From assembly GCA_040365065.1 (NCBI GenBank), contig BAABNI010000007.1:122974-186973 (forward strand): DNA of 64,000 bases. Direction: 5' to 3'. The translations under genes were made by a program, and so were the position numbers. Positions 54,001 through 62,195 of this stretch are shown one piece after another. Every line of letters begins with the position of its first letter. Position 1 is the stretch's first letter. The notes under the pieces were generated by a model, which made no database searches, was not told the origin of the DNA, and was given only the letters and a program-made list of their open reading frames with translations. Source of the DNA: Pelagadaptatus aseana. GTDB taxonomy: Bacteria; Pseudomonadota; Gammaproteobacteria; Pseudomonadales; Cellvibrionaceae.

Positions 54001-56662
54001 CGACATCACCGAAAGGAAAACCGCAGAAACTGAACTGCAAGTTGCAAAAGGCAATGCCGAGTCCAAAAGTATTGAGCTCGAAAAACTCAATAGAGATTTC
54101 ATTGCCATACTTCAACACTCGACAGATTTTCTTTACATAAAAGACATTGAACATCGCTTCACCGCGGCAAGTCTGAATCTGGCCAAACTGACAGGCCATC
54201 AAAGTTGGCAAGATTTGAAAGGTAAAACCGATTTTGATCTTTACGATAGGGAAATTGCCGCAACCTATTATCAATCTGAAAGGCCGGTGATAGAGCAAGG
54301 CAAACCGCTTCTGGATCATCTGGAGCCCTACACTCGTCCTGATGGCTCGCAGGGCTGGTTGAAAACCAACCGCCATCCCTTGTTTGACGAACACGACAAG
54401 GTGATTGGCCTGTTCGGTTTTTCCTCAGATGTCACTGAATTGATCAATGCAAGAAAGATGGCGGATGAGGCCAGTCAGGCAAAATCCGATTTCCTTGCCA
54501 ATATGTCCCATGAGATACGCACTCCAATGAATGCCATCATTGGTATGTCTTATCTGGCACTGCAATCGGGTCTGAACGCCAAGCAGCATAATTATGTCAT
54601 TAAAGTAAATAATTCCGCACGCGCCCTATTGGGAATCATCAATGACATTCTGGATTTTTCAAAAATAGAAGCCGGCAAACTGGCAATCGAGAAAATACCC
54701 TTCCAGCTCGATGATCTACTGGAAAACCTCGCCACAGTCATTGGCTTGAAGGCAGACGAAAAAGGTCTTGAATTGCTATTTGACATAGAGCCGAATCTGC
54801 CACTGGCTTTGGTTGGTGATCCCATGAGGCTCAATCAGATATTGATCAACCTTTCCAATAATGCCGTCAAATTTACCGACCAGGGTGAGATCATTATCCG
54901 GGTTCGGCTAATTGCCTCGAGCACACAACACGCAGAACTTGAGTTCCAGGTTCAAGATACCGGCATTGGTCTGAGTGATACTGAGAAATCCAAATTATTC
55001 CAATCTTTCTCTCAAGCAGACACCTCTACCTCACGGAAATATGGTGGCACCGGGCTTGGATTAGCGATTTCCAAAAGTATTACCCATATGATGCAGGGCA
55101 AAATAGGCGTAGACAGTAAACTCGGAGAAGGCAGCACATTCTACTTTACTGCCAAATTAGGGTTACAGGAAAATCCTGCCCAGCTATCTACCAGCCAACA
55201 AGCGTCTCTCGAAAATCTGCGCGTTCTGATCGTCGAAGATAACGTCTCTGCCCGAACCATTTTATCGAGCATGACATCGAGTTTTGGCATGATTGTAAAC
55301 GCGGTCAATGATTCCGAAAACGCCATGGTTGCCATTCAGAAAGCCATTGCCGATAACAATCCCTATGATGTATTGATCATCGATTGGAATCTGCCCAACA
55401 CCGATGGCATAGACTGCATCAAGCAAATACAGCAGGAACAGCATCAGCAGGCTCCGGCAATACTGATGGTCACCGCATACGGTAAAGACAACGTGTTGCA
55501 GGCCGCTCTGGAGAAAGGCGTCACCCCACCGTTAACCCTGACCAAACCCGTAACCCCTTCTCACCTGATGGATGCCATTTCACAAGCGTTAGGGCGCGGC
55601 ATCACAAGGACAACCGATTTACCGCATCACTCAAAGACCGATGCTGCGAGCGCAAGTCTGAAAGGCGCCAAAGTATTACTGGTTGAAGACAATGAAATTA
55701 ATCGTGAACTCGCCATGGAGTTATTACTATCGAAAGAGTTATTGGTCGAGTGCGCAGAAAATGGGCAAATAGCGTTAGACAAGTTGAACGCCGGTCAAAC
55801 ATTTGACGGCGTCTTGATGGATGTCCAAATGCCGGTTCTGGATGGCTATGAAGCGACACGTCAAATACGGCAGAACCCCGAGTTTGACTCATTACCCATT
55901 ATCGCGATGACTGCAAATGTGATGGCCGGTGACCGTGAGAAGGCAATTACTGCAGGCATGGATGATCACATAGGCAAACCGATTAACATTCATGAAATGT
56001 TCAGCACCATGGCCAAGTGGATCACACCATCGCGACCTCGCCACACAGAAAAAAATGAGAGCAACAGAGAAGGCGCTCATCAGCAAACGCTGCCATTACT
56101 TCGCACCATTGATACAGATTTTGGATTAGAAATAACCCAACATAATGTCGCCTTATACAGAAAATTTCTGGTGAAATTCAGAGAAGCCCAGCGAGATTTT
56201 GAGTCGCGTTTCAACGTCGCAATCAACAGCGACCATCTCGAAGACGCTCGACTGATATCCCACTCCCTGAAAGGTGTCGCAGGTAATATTGGTGCCAAAA
56301 GTATTCACGCATTAGCCAGTGAGCTTGAAGCGGCATGCCAACAGAGCGTTGTCGCAACCAAAGCGCCACTGGAGAAACTTGTGACCGCGCTTAATAACGT
56401 TATCGATGAACTGGAGATCATTACCGAAGAAGAACCGCGTGTTGATAGCCACAAACCTGAAACATCTCGGGAAGAATTGCAGCCATTATTAGCACAGCTT
56501 TCCAAGTCATTGAGTCAGTGCGATGCGGATGCCATCGATATCATTGAACAGATCATCAACCAAACGAACAACCAGCAACTGCTCACAGGGCTTTTGAAAA
56601 TCAAAACCCTGATTGATCGCTTTGATTTTGAAGAAGCCGAACAAGAGCTCAATAAAATATAG
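51059..56662 (+). CDS. BvgS/EvgS-like hybrid sensor histidine kinase with two periplasmic binding domains
   Basis: An 1867-residue phosphorelay kinase. An N-terminal signal anchor is followed by two tandem SBP_bac_3 (Venus-flytrap) domains at about residues 70-300 and 320-550, and a membrane helix at about 557-579. Four PAS-type domains (about 605-1125) follow, then HisKA with H1151 in NMSHEIRTPMN and HATPase (about 1255-1370). Receiver 1 has D1442, receiver 2 has D1588, and the HPt domain carries H1735 in SHSLKGVAGNIGA. All phosphotransfer residues are present. The binding domains suggest sensing of a small polar ligand such as an amino acid. No partner response regulator is adjacent. An alternative start at 51098 has a GGGA site. 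Confidence 0.93.
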   Translation: MINLIAQYEQRDHMELSRSNRTSATLRAGLLIVFLGLAIIANRINADTTVNDTSSDLLRSTLTDAEQQYIASLPTLTIPLTDDQPPYTYAINGRPTGYLNELLDLILDQLGVKYERVPNLTYNQTIQGMKGGEYDLLNDYSAYGSERDYIIDTSPVLTVPFVAVGRTNESLIKSIDDLTGKRIALVKGYQQTLAIENKYPAIDIVYVDNIDAGYRSLRTKEADYYIDNATHAGYKLIDGLYHDLQIAGQLPQQELGVLEFKFAIHKDHPLLHSAIQKILQQLSNTDIIELKKRWSYFDFDSDSNLQKLEKKQLDLTDKEQAWLEQHHQVRVHILDYTPFSFISDGEPKGLAFEYTQKILSDLGLELIPVPMTWVEARERIKSADGIDLVPMLYHTKDRESFVNFSSDYLTFPIVIFNRKNTPALTSLKDLNGKTVALEKSFIAEERLRKEYPEIILDTRVSTASAMEAVALGKADAYVGNLVSGVYYIEQEGWTNLQIAAPTGFKDASWAFATRKDWPELASILSKSLEQLSHQDHAYLRSKVLSGDYQLGVQWSAIFKLGGLFILLVCIAFYFIVSWNRKLSREVQARIEIETDLRKANDTIESSAKRFQTLFEGSETGFLIADDDSFLDCNRKAVEMLGYSSKQELLSKSPAELSPEFQPDGQTSVEHKRQALQALQAANGKQGISFEKHYQKKDGTTIPFNVTASTIELDGNNYVLLNWHDLSDRYETERKLLESEQQFRTLVANIPGVTYRCLGYAPWTMLFISDGIEEFAGHPATDFLGDNPKINFGDLIHPDDEEQIEEAMERAISSRSTISNEFRFYHANGEIRYAIDKLQIIYDDDGSILYMDGAMFDITDRKRAEQNAESTSRRLSTLVDAIPSIIFMKDLDGRMTLANSYHEQAIGIKPEDVTGKTCHEFLPEAAAKLIEQQDNRVLLDGETLSYEEILPRPDGTPRDYLTYKAPLKDSDDTIIGLVGIATDITERKTAETELQVAKGNAESKSIELEKLNRDFIAILQHSTDFLYIKDIEHRFTAASLNLAKLTGHQSWQDLKGKTDFDLYDREIAATYYQSERPVIEQGKPLLDHLEPYTRPDGSQGWLKTNRHPLFDEHDKVIGLFGFSSDVTELINARKMADEASQAKSDFLANMSHEIRTPMNAIIGMSYLALQSGLNAKQHNYVIKVNNSARALLGIINDILDFSKIEAGKLAIEKIPFQLDDLLENLATVIGLKADEKGLELLFDIEPNLPLALVGDPMRLNQILINLSNNAVKFTDQGEIIIRVRLIASSTQHAELEFQVQDTGIGLSDTEKSKLFQSFSQADTSTSRKYGGTGLGLAISKSITHMMQGKIGVDSKLGEGSTFYFTAKLGLQENPAQLSTSQQASLENLRVLIVEDNVSARTILSSMTSSFGMIVNAVNDSENAMVAIQKAIADNNPYDVLIIDWNLPNTDGIDCIKQIQQEQHQQAPAILMVTAYGKDNVLQAALEKGVTPPLTLTKPVTPSHLMDAISQALGRGITRTTDLPHHSKTDAASASLKGAKVLLVEDNEINRELAMELLLSKELLVECAENGQIALDKLNAGQTFDGVLMDVQMPVLDGYEATRQIRQNPEFDSLPIIAMTANVMAGDREKAITAGMDDHIGKPINIHEMFSTMAKWITPSRPRHTEKNESNREGAHQQTLPLLRTIDTDFGLEITQHNVALYRKFLVKFREAQRDFESRFNVAINSDHLEDARLISHSLKGVAGNIGAKSIHALASELEAACQQSVVATKAPLEKLVTALNNVIDELEIITEEEPRVDSHKPETSREELQPLLAQLSKSLSQCDADAIDIIEQIINQTNNQQLLTGLLKIKTLIDRFDFEEAEQELNKI

Positions 56663-56675
56663 AAGTCTGGCCCAT

Positions 56676-56699
56676 GCAGGGTATGCCTACCCTGCTTTT
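56676..56699 (+). terminator. Intrinsic terminator after the hybrid kinase
   Basis: A perfect stem GCAGGGTA/TACCCTGC with a TGCC loop, followed by TTTT, 14 bases past the kinase stop. The T run is short but the stem is strong. Confidence 0.75.
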
Positions 56700-56729
56700 C
56701 CATGACTGATAGCGACTCTAAGTGATGCA

Positions 56730-58448
56730 TCACACCTTAGGCGTAGCCCGTTCAATGATGGCCTGACAATCCACCGCAGCCGGCAGCGTGCCATAGACCC
56801 AACCACTGTTGTCGGGGCTCAAGCGTCCAGCGCAAAAGGCTTCCGCTATCTCGGTATTACCATACTGAAACAGGGTCGACGCCTGTACAGCAAGCGCCAT
56901 CTGCTCCACAATGCCACGGGCCCGATACTCCATATTATCCTTTTGGGTAAACTCTTTACCGATCTTGGCAATCGCCCGATCCAGAAAATCATGGGCCCCC
57001 TTGGCGCGGTTCAATTCGGCCATAAAGGCCTCGAATGAAGCCGGTGTTTTCGCCAGCGCACGCAGCATATCCAGACATTGAACATTGCCACTGCCCTCCC
57101 AAATGGCGTTCACCGGGGACTCACGAAACAGCCTGGGAAAGATACTGTCTTCCATCACCGCGCTGCCACCAATGCACTCCATAGCCTCATAGGCATGACC
57201 CGGGGCACGCTTGCAGATCCAGTACTTACCCACAGCCGTGCCCATGCGCATCAGCATTTTTTCATGCTCATCATCGAGCGAGTCCAACGACCGGGCTATG
57301 CGCATGGTGAAAGCCAGAGCGCCTTCATTTTCCAAAATCAGGTCTGCGAGTACATTTTGCATTAATGGCTGGTCGCTCAGCTTGGCACCGAAGGCCTCAC
57401 GCTGCTGGCAGTGATGGGTCACATGGGCAATGGCCTGACGCATGCCGGCACTGGAGCCTACCATGCAATCAAAACGCGTCATGGCCACCATCTCCAGAAT
57501 CACAGCCACACCACGTCCCTCTTCTCCAACCAGGCGGCCCTGGGCGCCTCGCAGTTCGGTTTCGCTGGAGGCGTTGGAGACATTGCCCATCTTGTTTTTC
57601 AGGCGCAGTACCTGCAGCGGATTTTTGCTGTCATCGTCACGCCAACGCGGCACCAGAAAACAGGAGATACCGCCGGCTGCCTGCGCCAGCACCAGAAAGG
57701 CATCGCACATGGGCGCCGACACAAAATACTTGTGGCCCACCAGCTCATACAGCTGCCCCGGCCCCGGCTGAGCAACCGGATAGGCCCGGGTGGAATTACG
57801 GCGCACATCGGAACCACCTTGCTTTTCCGTCATGGCCATACCAATGGTCACACCCGACTTGTGGCGATGATGGATATTGCGAGGATCGTACTCACCGGAA
57901 AGGATTTTAGGGGCCCACTCCTGAAACAATTCCGGCTGATTTTTTAATGCCGGAATAGCCGCAGACGTCATGGTAATGGGGCAGCAGTGTCCCGCCTCAA
58001 CCTGATTAATCAGGTAATATTTGGCCGCCCGAGCGACATGGGCACCAGCTTTTGGCTCACGCCAGTGGGCAGCGTGTGCCCCTTCGCGAATCGAGAGATC
58101 CATCAGGTTGTGGTAAGCGGGGTGAAAACGCACTTCGTCCACCCGCCGACCGTAGCGATCCTGAGGGTGAAACACTGGTTTATTGTCATTGGCCTCAAAA
58201 CCCCAATTGGCTACTTCGGCACTGCCGGTAACCTCACCCAATCGCTGCAGATCCGCCTCAGCCCACTCGGCTCCATGGGCTTTGGTTGCCTCCTGAAGAG
58301 CCTTATCCTCTTGATACAGATTGTAATTCTCCAGTGGCCACGACTGGTTTTCTACTTCATGGGTTTCCGCCCAATAGGGAGTGGAAGGTTGAAAATCACA
58401 ACCTGGGGTTTGCGGTTGATTCTCTTGCAAAATAGTATTGCCGGTCAT
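56730..58448 (-). CDS. AidB-like acyl-CoA dehydrogenase
   Basis: A 572-residue flavoprotein of the acyl-CoA dehydrogenase superfamily, longer than the usual 380 and close to AidB. Segments GMAMTEKQGGSDVRRNST, LVGHKYFVSAPMCDAFLVLA and YEAMECIGGSAVMEDSIFPRLFRESPVNAIWEGSGNV match AidB and related long dehydrogenases. AidB belongs to the E. coli adaptive response to alkylation, but many homologues serve other, undefined acyl-CoA substrates. The divergent TetR gene and shared operators suggest repression relieved by an acyl-CoA-like ligand; this is an inference. Confidence 0.88.
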   Translation of the reverse strand: MTGNTILQENQPQTPGCDFQPSTPYWAETHEVENQSWPLENYNLYQEDKALQEATKAHGAEWAEADLQRLGEVTGSAEVANWGFEANDNKPVFHPQDRYGRRVDEVRFHPAYHNLMDLSIREGAHAAHWREPKAGAHVARAAKYYLINQVEAGHCCPITMTSAAIPALKNQPELFQEWAPKILSGEYDPRNIHHRHKSGVTIGMAMTEKQGGSDVRRNSTRAYPVAQPGPGQLYELVGHKYFVSAPMCDAFLVLAQAAGGISCFLVPRWRDDDSKNPLQVLRLKNKMGNVSNASSETELRGAQGRLVGEEGRGVAVILEMVAMTRFDCMVGSSAGMRQAIAHVTHHCQQREAFGAKLSDQPLMQNVLADLILENEGALAFTMRIARSLDSLDDEHEKMLMRMGTAVGKYWICKRAPGHAYEAMECIGGSAVMEDSIFPRLFRESPVNAIWEGSGNVQCLDMLRALAKTPASFEAFMAELNRAKGAHDFLDRAIAKIGKEFTQKDNMEYRARGIVEQMALAVQASTLFQYGNTEIAEAFCAGRLSPDNSGWVYGTLPAAVDCQAIIERATPKV

Positions 58449-58483
58449 AGCTCAGTCCTCTGGAATGCGATCAGCCTGAAGAA

Positions 58484-58499
58484 GTGAATTTAAATTCAC
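58484..58499. promoter_or_regulatory. Palindromic operator 1 for the TetR regulator
   Basis: The perfect 16-base palindrome GTGAATTTAAATTCAC lies between the divergent acyl-CoA dehydrogenase and tetR genes. Together with the site 28 bases away it has the form of a TetR-family dimer site. Confidence 0.72.
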
Positions 58500-58511
58500 A
58501 CCTTCAATAAA

Positions 58512-58527
58512 GTGAATCATTATTCAC
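58512..58527. promoter_or_regulatory. Palindromic operator 2 for the TetR regulator
   Basis: GTGAATCATTATTCAC has the same half-sites, GTGAAT and ATTCAC, as operator 1. The centres are 28 bases apart, close to three helical turns minus a little, so two dimers could bind near one another. Confidence 0.7.
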
Positions 58528-58647
58528 ACCTTTGAGTCAATCGACATTTCCTGACAGAATGGCCATTGTTATCGCTCATGCAATTACTCAGGCCAACAAG
58601 CCAGAACCAGTGAACCAGCCCCAAGCAACCGGAAAAGTATCGACCCC

Positions 58648-59262
58648 ATGCCCTACCGCCCCACGGAAAAAACCCGAGCCCACAGAGAAGCTCAACAGAA
58701 AAATTTGCTGAAAAGTGCCGTCAAGTTGGTTGCAGAAGAGGGATTTAAAGGACTGAAAGTAAGTAAAGTGGCCAAACGGGCCGACATCGCCACTGGTTCT
58801 GTCTACAAGTACTTTGAATCCAAACAGGCACTGTGTGCCGAGGTGTTCAAAGTCGCCACGATTAAAGAAGTGGAGAAAGTCAGACAGCAGGCCCTGGAAG
58901 ATAAAACCCTCAGCTGCACCCAAAGATTGCTCAACACCATCGAGATCTTTGCCCAAAGGGCCATTCAGGGACGCCGATTATCCTATGCCCTGATCGCCGA
59001 ACCGGTTGACCCGGCTGTCGAAACCGAGCGCCTGATTTACCGCAAGGCCTATGCCGATATCTTTACCCAATTGATTGAGGAAGGTATGGCACGGGAAGAA
59101 TTCCGGCCACAACCGGCCAGTATCAGCGCTGCAGCCATTGTCGGGACCCTGTCTGAATCACTGGTCGGCCCGCTGACAACCGCCGTTGAAAGCAACCGGG
59201 ATATTGAAACCGGGGATTTGATTGCCGCCATTCAGAACTTTTGCCTTGGTGCTGTCACCTAG
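58648..59262 (+). CDS. TetR family transcriptional regulator
   Basis: A 204-residue repressor-type protein. The N-terminal helix-turn-helix reads AVKLVAEEGFKGLKVSKVAKRADIATGSVYKYFESKQALCAEVF. The C-terminal ligand domain is helical and resembles that of fatty-acid-related TetR members. It is divergent from the AidB-like gene with two matched palindromes between them, so repression of both genes is the simplest model. The ligand is unknown. The ATG at 58648 is used. Confidence 0.9.
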   Translation: MPYRPTEKTRAHREAQQKNLLKSAVKLVAEEGFKGLKVSKVAKRADIATGSVYKYFESKQALCAEVFKVATIKEVEKVRQQALEDKTLSCTQRLLNTIEIFAQRAIQGRRLSYALIAEPVDPAVETERLIYRKAYADIFTQLIEEGMAREEFRPQPASISAAAIVGTLSESLVGPLTTAVESNRDIETGDLIAAIQNFCLGAVT

Positions 59263-59302
59263 CAACCGTTATCCAGGATAATGCGACCTAGGATCCATCA
59301 CC

Positions 59303-60055
59303 CTATGGACTTGCAGACCAGCCTGTTGCAAGCCCGCGTTGTTGTAATAGACGACTCAATTCACTGGCGAGCTGTTGTTCAAACCGGGGATCACTGCCGC
59401 ACATAATGGGTGAGAAGCCAATATTCTGATTCGCCGGCACCACAGTAAACTCACCCTCACCGGTCAACTGGGGGTCGACTTGAGTCATAAGATCGTACTT
59501 CGCCGCCAGAACCAGCACCACATCAAGACGCCCTGCGCGAAGCATCTTAAGTCCCTGCTCCAATCCCTTGGTTTCAATCACCTGCTTCTCTGCCATCAGG
59601 CCATCCACCGTTTCCAAAATCCAGTTAGCACTGGACTCAACACCAACGGAACCCTGGGATGACAAATTAGAGAAACTCACCGGTACGGGGCCGCCATCAA
59701 GAGAGATAGCATAGATATCACTGCGTGCCAGTTCGACCGGCAGCGCATTTAAATCATTGTTAATCGCAAAACTGAGATGTCGGGCACAGTCACCATCTAC
59801 CTGACGATTATCCAGCATATAGTGGGCCCGCATGGGTGGTGCGTGGATCATCTCAAAAGACTTACCCAGATTGGCAAACGCCTCTTCATAAATACTCCAG
59901 AGAAACTGGCCAACAGCAGAATCTTTTGGTGCGGTGCAAACAAAGCGGTATTGATGCTCTGCAAAACTGTGAGATGGCAGCAACATAAGCAAGGCCACAC
60001 AGATTCGGCAGCAGCCGGCCAGCCTTAACCGCCCCGGGTTAAGGCTCTGAATCAT
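59303..60055 (-). CDS. Periplasmic substrate-binding-like protein (SBP_bac_3 type)
   Basis: About 250 residues. The ATG at 60055 gives a signal sequence (LRLAGCCRICVALLMLLPSHSFAE), while the codon at 60094 adds 13 residues. The mature part reads YRFVCTAPKDSAVGQFLWSIYEEAFANLGKSFEMIHAPPMRAHYMLDNRQVDGDC, the pattern of orphan binding proteins found in gammaproteobacteria without ABC permeases. No transporter genes are adjacent. It may feed a signalling protein or be a sensor remnant. The neighbour is a diguanylate cyclase on the opposite strand. Confidence 0.78.
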   Translation of the reverse strand: MIQSLNPGRLRLAGCCRICVALLMLLPSHSFAEHQYRFVCTAPKDSAVGQFLWSIYEEAFANLGKSFEMIHAPPMRAHYMLDNRQVDGDCARHLSFAINNDLNALPVELARSDIYAISLDGGPVPVSFSNLSSQGSVGVESSANWILETVDGLMAEKQVIETKGLEQGLKMLRAGRLDVVLVLAAKYDLMTQVDPQLTGEGEFTVVPANQNIGFSPIMCGSDPRFEQQLASELSRLLQQRGLATGWSASP

Positions 60056-60261
60056 AAATCTGCAAACAACATCTGCGACATGGCTAAATTGCATAGATGC
60101 TCACTATCAAAAAGGCGAACTCATAATGGCATGCCCATCTTAAAAAGCAACCAATGACGCCTGCATGCGCTATCAGACAGAGTTATAATCTCTTGATTAA
60201 TGTCCGTTTATCGGCCAAAACATCCAAAAAGTGCTGAACAACAAACAGAGCAAAAGCCCTT

Positions 60262-62094
60262 ATGCGATGCCCTCCTCTTGCAACACCTGTCATTCGTTTT
60301 TTGCTGGCTACGCTTTATGGCCTGTTGCTGCTCCCCTTATCCGCTTCGGCAATGGTGACTGTCGGTGACGGTGAAAACGGCACACAGAAAACCGGGCTCC
60401 AACAGGTGTTGCATGATCCCCAAGCCAACCTGTCCGTTGCCGCTGCGGATCGGGAGCGTAAAGCCGGCCGCTTTTTCACCCTGCAGTCGGCCGGCTCTAC
60501 CCGTTTACAACCCGGTGCCTACTGGTCCTTCTTTCAGCTTCACAATGCCCAGAGCCATGCCATCACCATTCATCTGGAATACGTTGATCATCAATTGATC
60601 CATCTGGATGCCTACGCCCGGGAACACCCAACGCGACCGGAGGGTGGCAGTGATCCTGCGTTTGAGCCGCTGGTGCAACTGTCCATGGAGCGCCCTTTTT
60701 CCCACAGACCGGTAGAACACCACCGGTTTGTTGTGCCCGTAGAGCTGCAGCCAGCTCAGACGCTGGACCTCATGATTCGCTTCGGCTCCAATGAAACCGG
60801 CTACACCTATCCCAGCATGAGGATCTGGTCCCCGGAGCAACTGCAGTTGAGCTACCTGCGGGAAACCATGCTGATGAGCTTTCTGTTTGGCAGCTTTTTT
60901 CTGATCTCGGTTTTTGCCTTGATCGCAGGCTTGGTAACAGGACAGAAAATTGCCTTCCTCTATTCCGCCTATGCCCTATCGAAAATTTTTTGCTGGGCCA
61001 CCATTCTTGGCTACACCCATCAATTTATTCTGCGTGATAATTTTCACTGGAGCCTGATGTCCACCGGTGGCGCCATCACCATTCTGCTGGGACTGATTTT
61101 CGCGCGAAGTTTCCTGCAAACAGGCCGCCATACCCCGCATCTGGACCGGGTTATCCAACTGATGATTATCAATGCCGCTCTGCTGTTGCTGGCGGCGATC
61201 TTCCAAATCAAACCACTGGCACTGATTACCATCACCCTGGCACTGTTGCTCTATCCCGTGGTGGTGGTTGCCGCACTCAGGCGCTGGCAGCAGGGAGTAC
61301 CGGAGGCCGGGGTATTTTCCCTCGCCTGGGGGATTCTGGTGATGGGCCTGATTTTTCAGGCGCTGCGGGATCTCGGCGTGGTGGAACACACACTGACCAA
61401 TTATTACTGGCCACCGGTAGGCTCGTTTATAGAAATGCTGACCATCATGTTTGCCATGGGGCTGCAGATTCGCCGCCTGCGCCAACGCAAAGAAGCGGCC
61501 GAGCACCGCTACCTGCAACACCTTGAAAACTCGCGCGACCTGCTCGAACAAGAAGTCAAAGCCCGGACCAGAGAACTGGAACAGGCCAAATTCAAGGCCG
61601 AACAGGAAGCCCGTACCGATCCCCTGACGGGCATTCTCAATCGGCGCAGTTTTGTCCACGATGCCACGCTACGGCTTAAGCTGGCCGATCGTAAACAGCA
61701 AACCAGCTCTCTGCTGTTGTTCGATCTGGATTATTTTAAAAGCATCAACGACCGTTTCGGCCACAGTGTCGGGGACGAAGTTCTGTGCCGCTTTGCCGAG
61801 ACGGTATCCCTGGTTGTGCGTGAAACCGATGTGTTTGGGCGACTCGGTGGCGAAGAGTTTGTGCTGCTCGTCAGTGAAACCGCAGAATCGGCCAAAGCGC
61901 TGGCCAAGAGGCTACAAGAGGACATCAGTACCATACACCTGAGCAGTCTTGATCAACCACTGGAGCTGACCGCCAGTATCGGTCTGGTGAGATGTGATGG
62001 CAGTACCGACATCAACGACTTGATGCATCGAGCCGACCAAGCCATGTACGAAGCGAAAGCACAGGGTCGCAATCTGGTTGTCGAGGTCAATTGA
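60262..62094 (+). CDS. 7TMR-DISM diguanylate cyclase (GGDEF)
   Basis: A 610-residue protein. A signal peptide is followed by a periplasmic 7TMR-DISMED2-type beta domain (about residues 35-195) and seven membrane helices (about 205-405). A coiled coil (about 415-455) and a GGDEF domain follow. The signature is GGEEF at residues 529-533, and the inhibitory I-site RETD lies at 520-523, so it should make cyclic-di-GMP with product inhibition. DISM domains sense extracellular ligands, often carbohydrates. It has its own promoter region, divergent from the binding-protein gene. Confidence 0.92.
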   Translation: MRCPPLATPVIRFLLATLYGLLLLPLSASAMVTVGDGENGTQKTGLQQVLHDPQANLSVAAADRERKAGRFFTLQSAGSTRLQPGAYWSFFQLHNAQSHAITIHLEYVDHQLIHLDAYAREHPTRPEGGSDPAFEPLVQLSMERPFSHRPVEHHRFVVPVELQPAQTLDLMIRFGSNETGYTYPSMRIWSPEQLQLSYLRETMLMSFLFGSFFLISVFALIAGLVTGQKIAFLYSAYALSKIFCWATILGYTHQFILRDNFHWSLMSTGGAITILLGLIFARSFLQTGRHTPHLDRVIQLMIINAALLLLAAIFQIKPLALITITLALLLYPVVVVAALRRWQQGVPEAGVFSLAWGILVMGLIFQALRDLGVVEHTLTNYYWPPVGSFIEMLTIMFAMGLQIRRLRQRKEAAEHRYLQHLENSRDLLEQEVKARTRELEQAKFKAEQEARTDPLTGILNRRSFVHDATLRLKLADRKQQTSSLLLFDLDYFKSINDRFGHSVGDEVLCRFAETVSLVVRETDVFGRLGGEEFVLLVSETAESAKALAKRLQEDISTIHLSSLDQPLELTASIGLVRCDGSTDINDLMHRADQAMYEAKAQGRNLVVEVN

Positions 62095-62195
62095 TCAACC
62101 TGTAAGCCTCATCTTAAACAACCACTGCTATACTTTTTCCAGCTTCAGAATCACACGGCATCAGTCTCTTGATGCCTTTAACAGGATAGTTTTCC

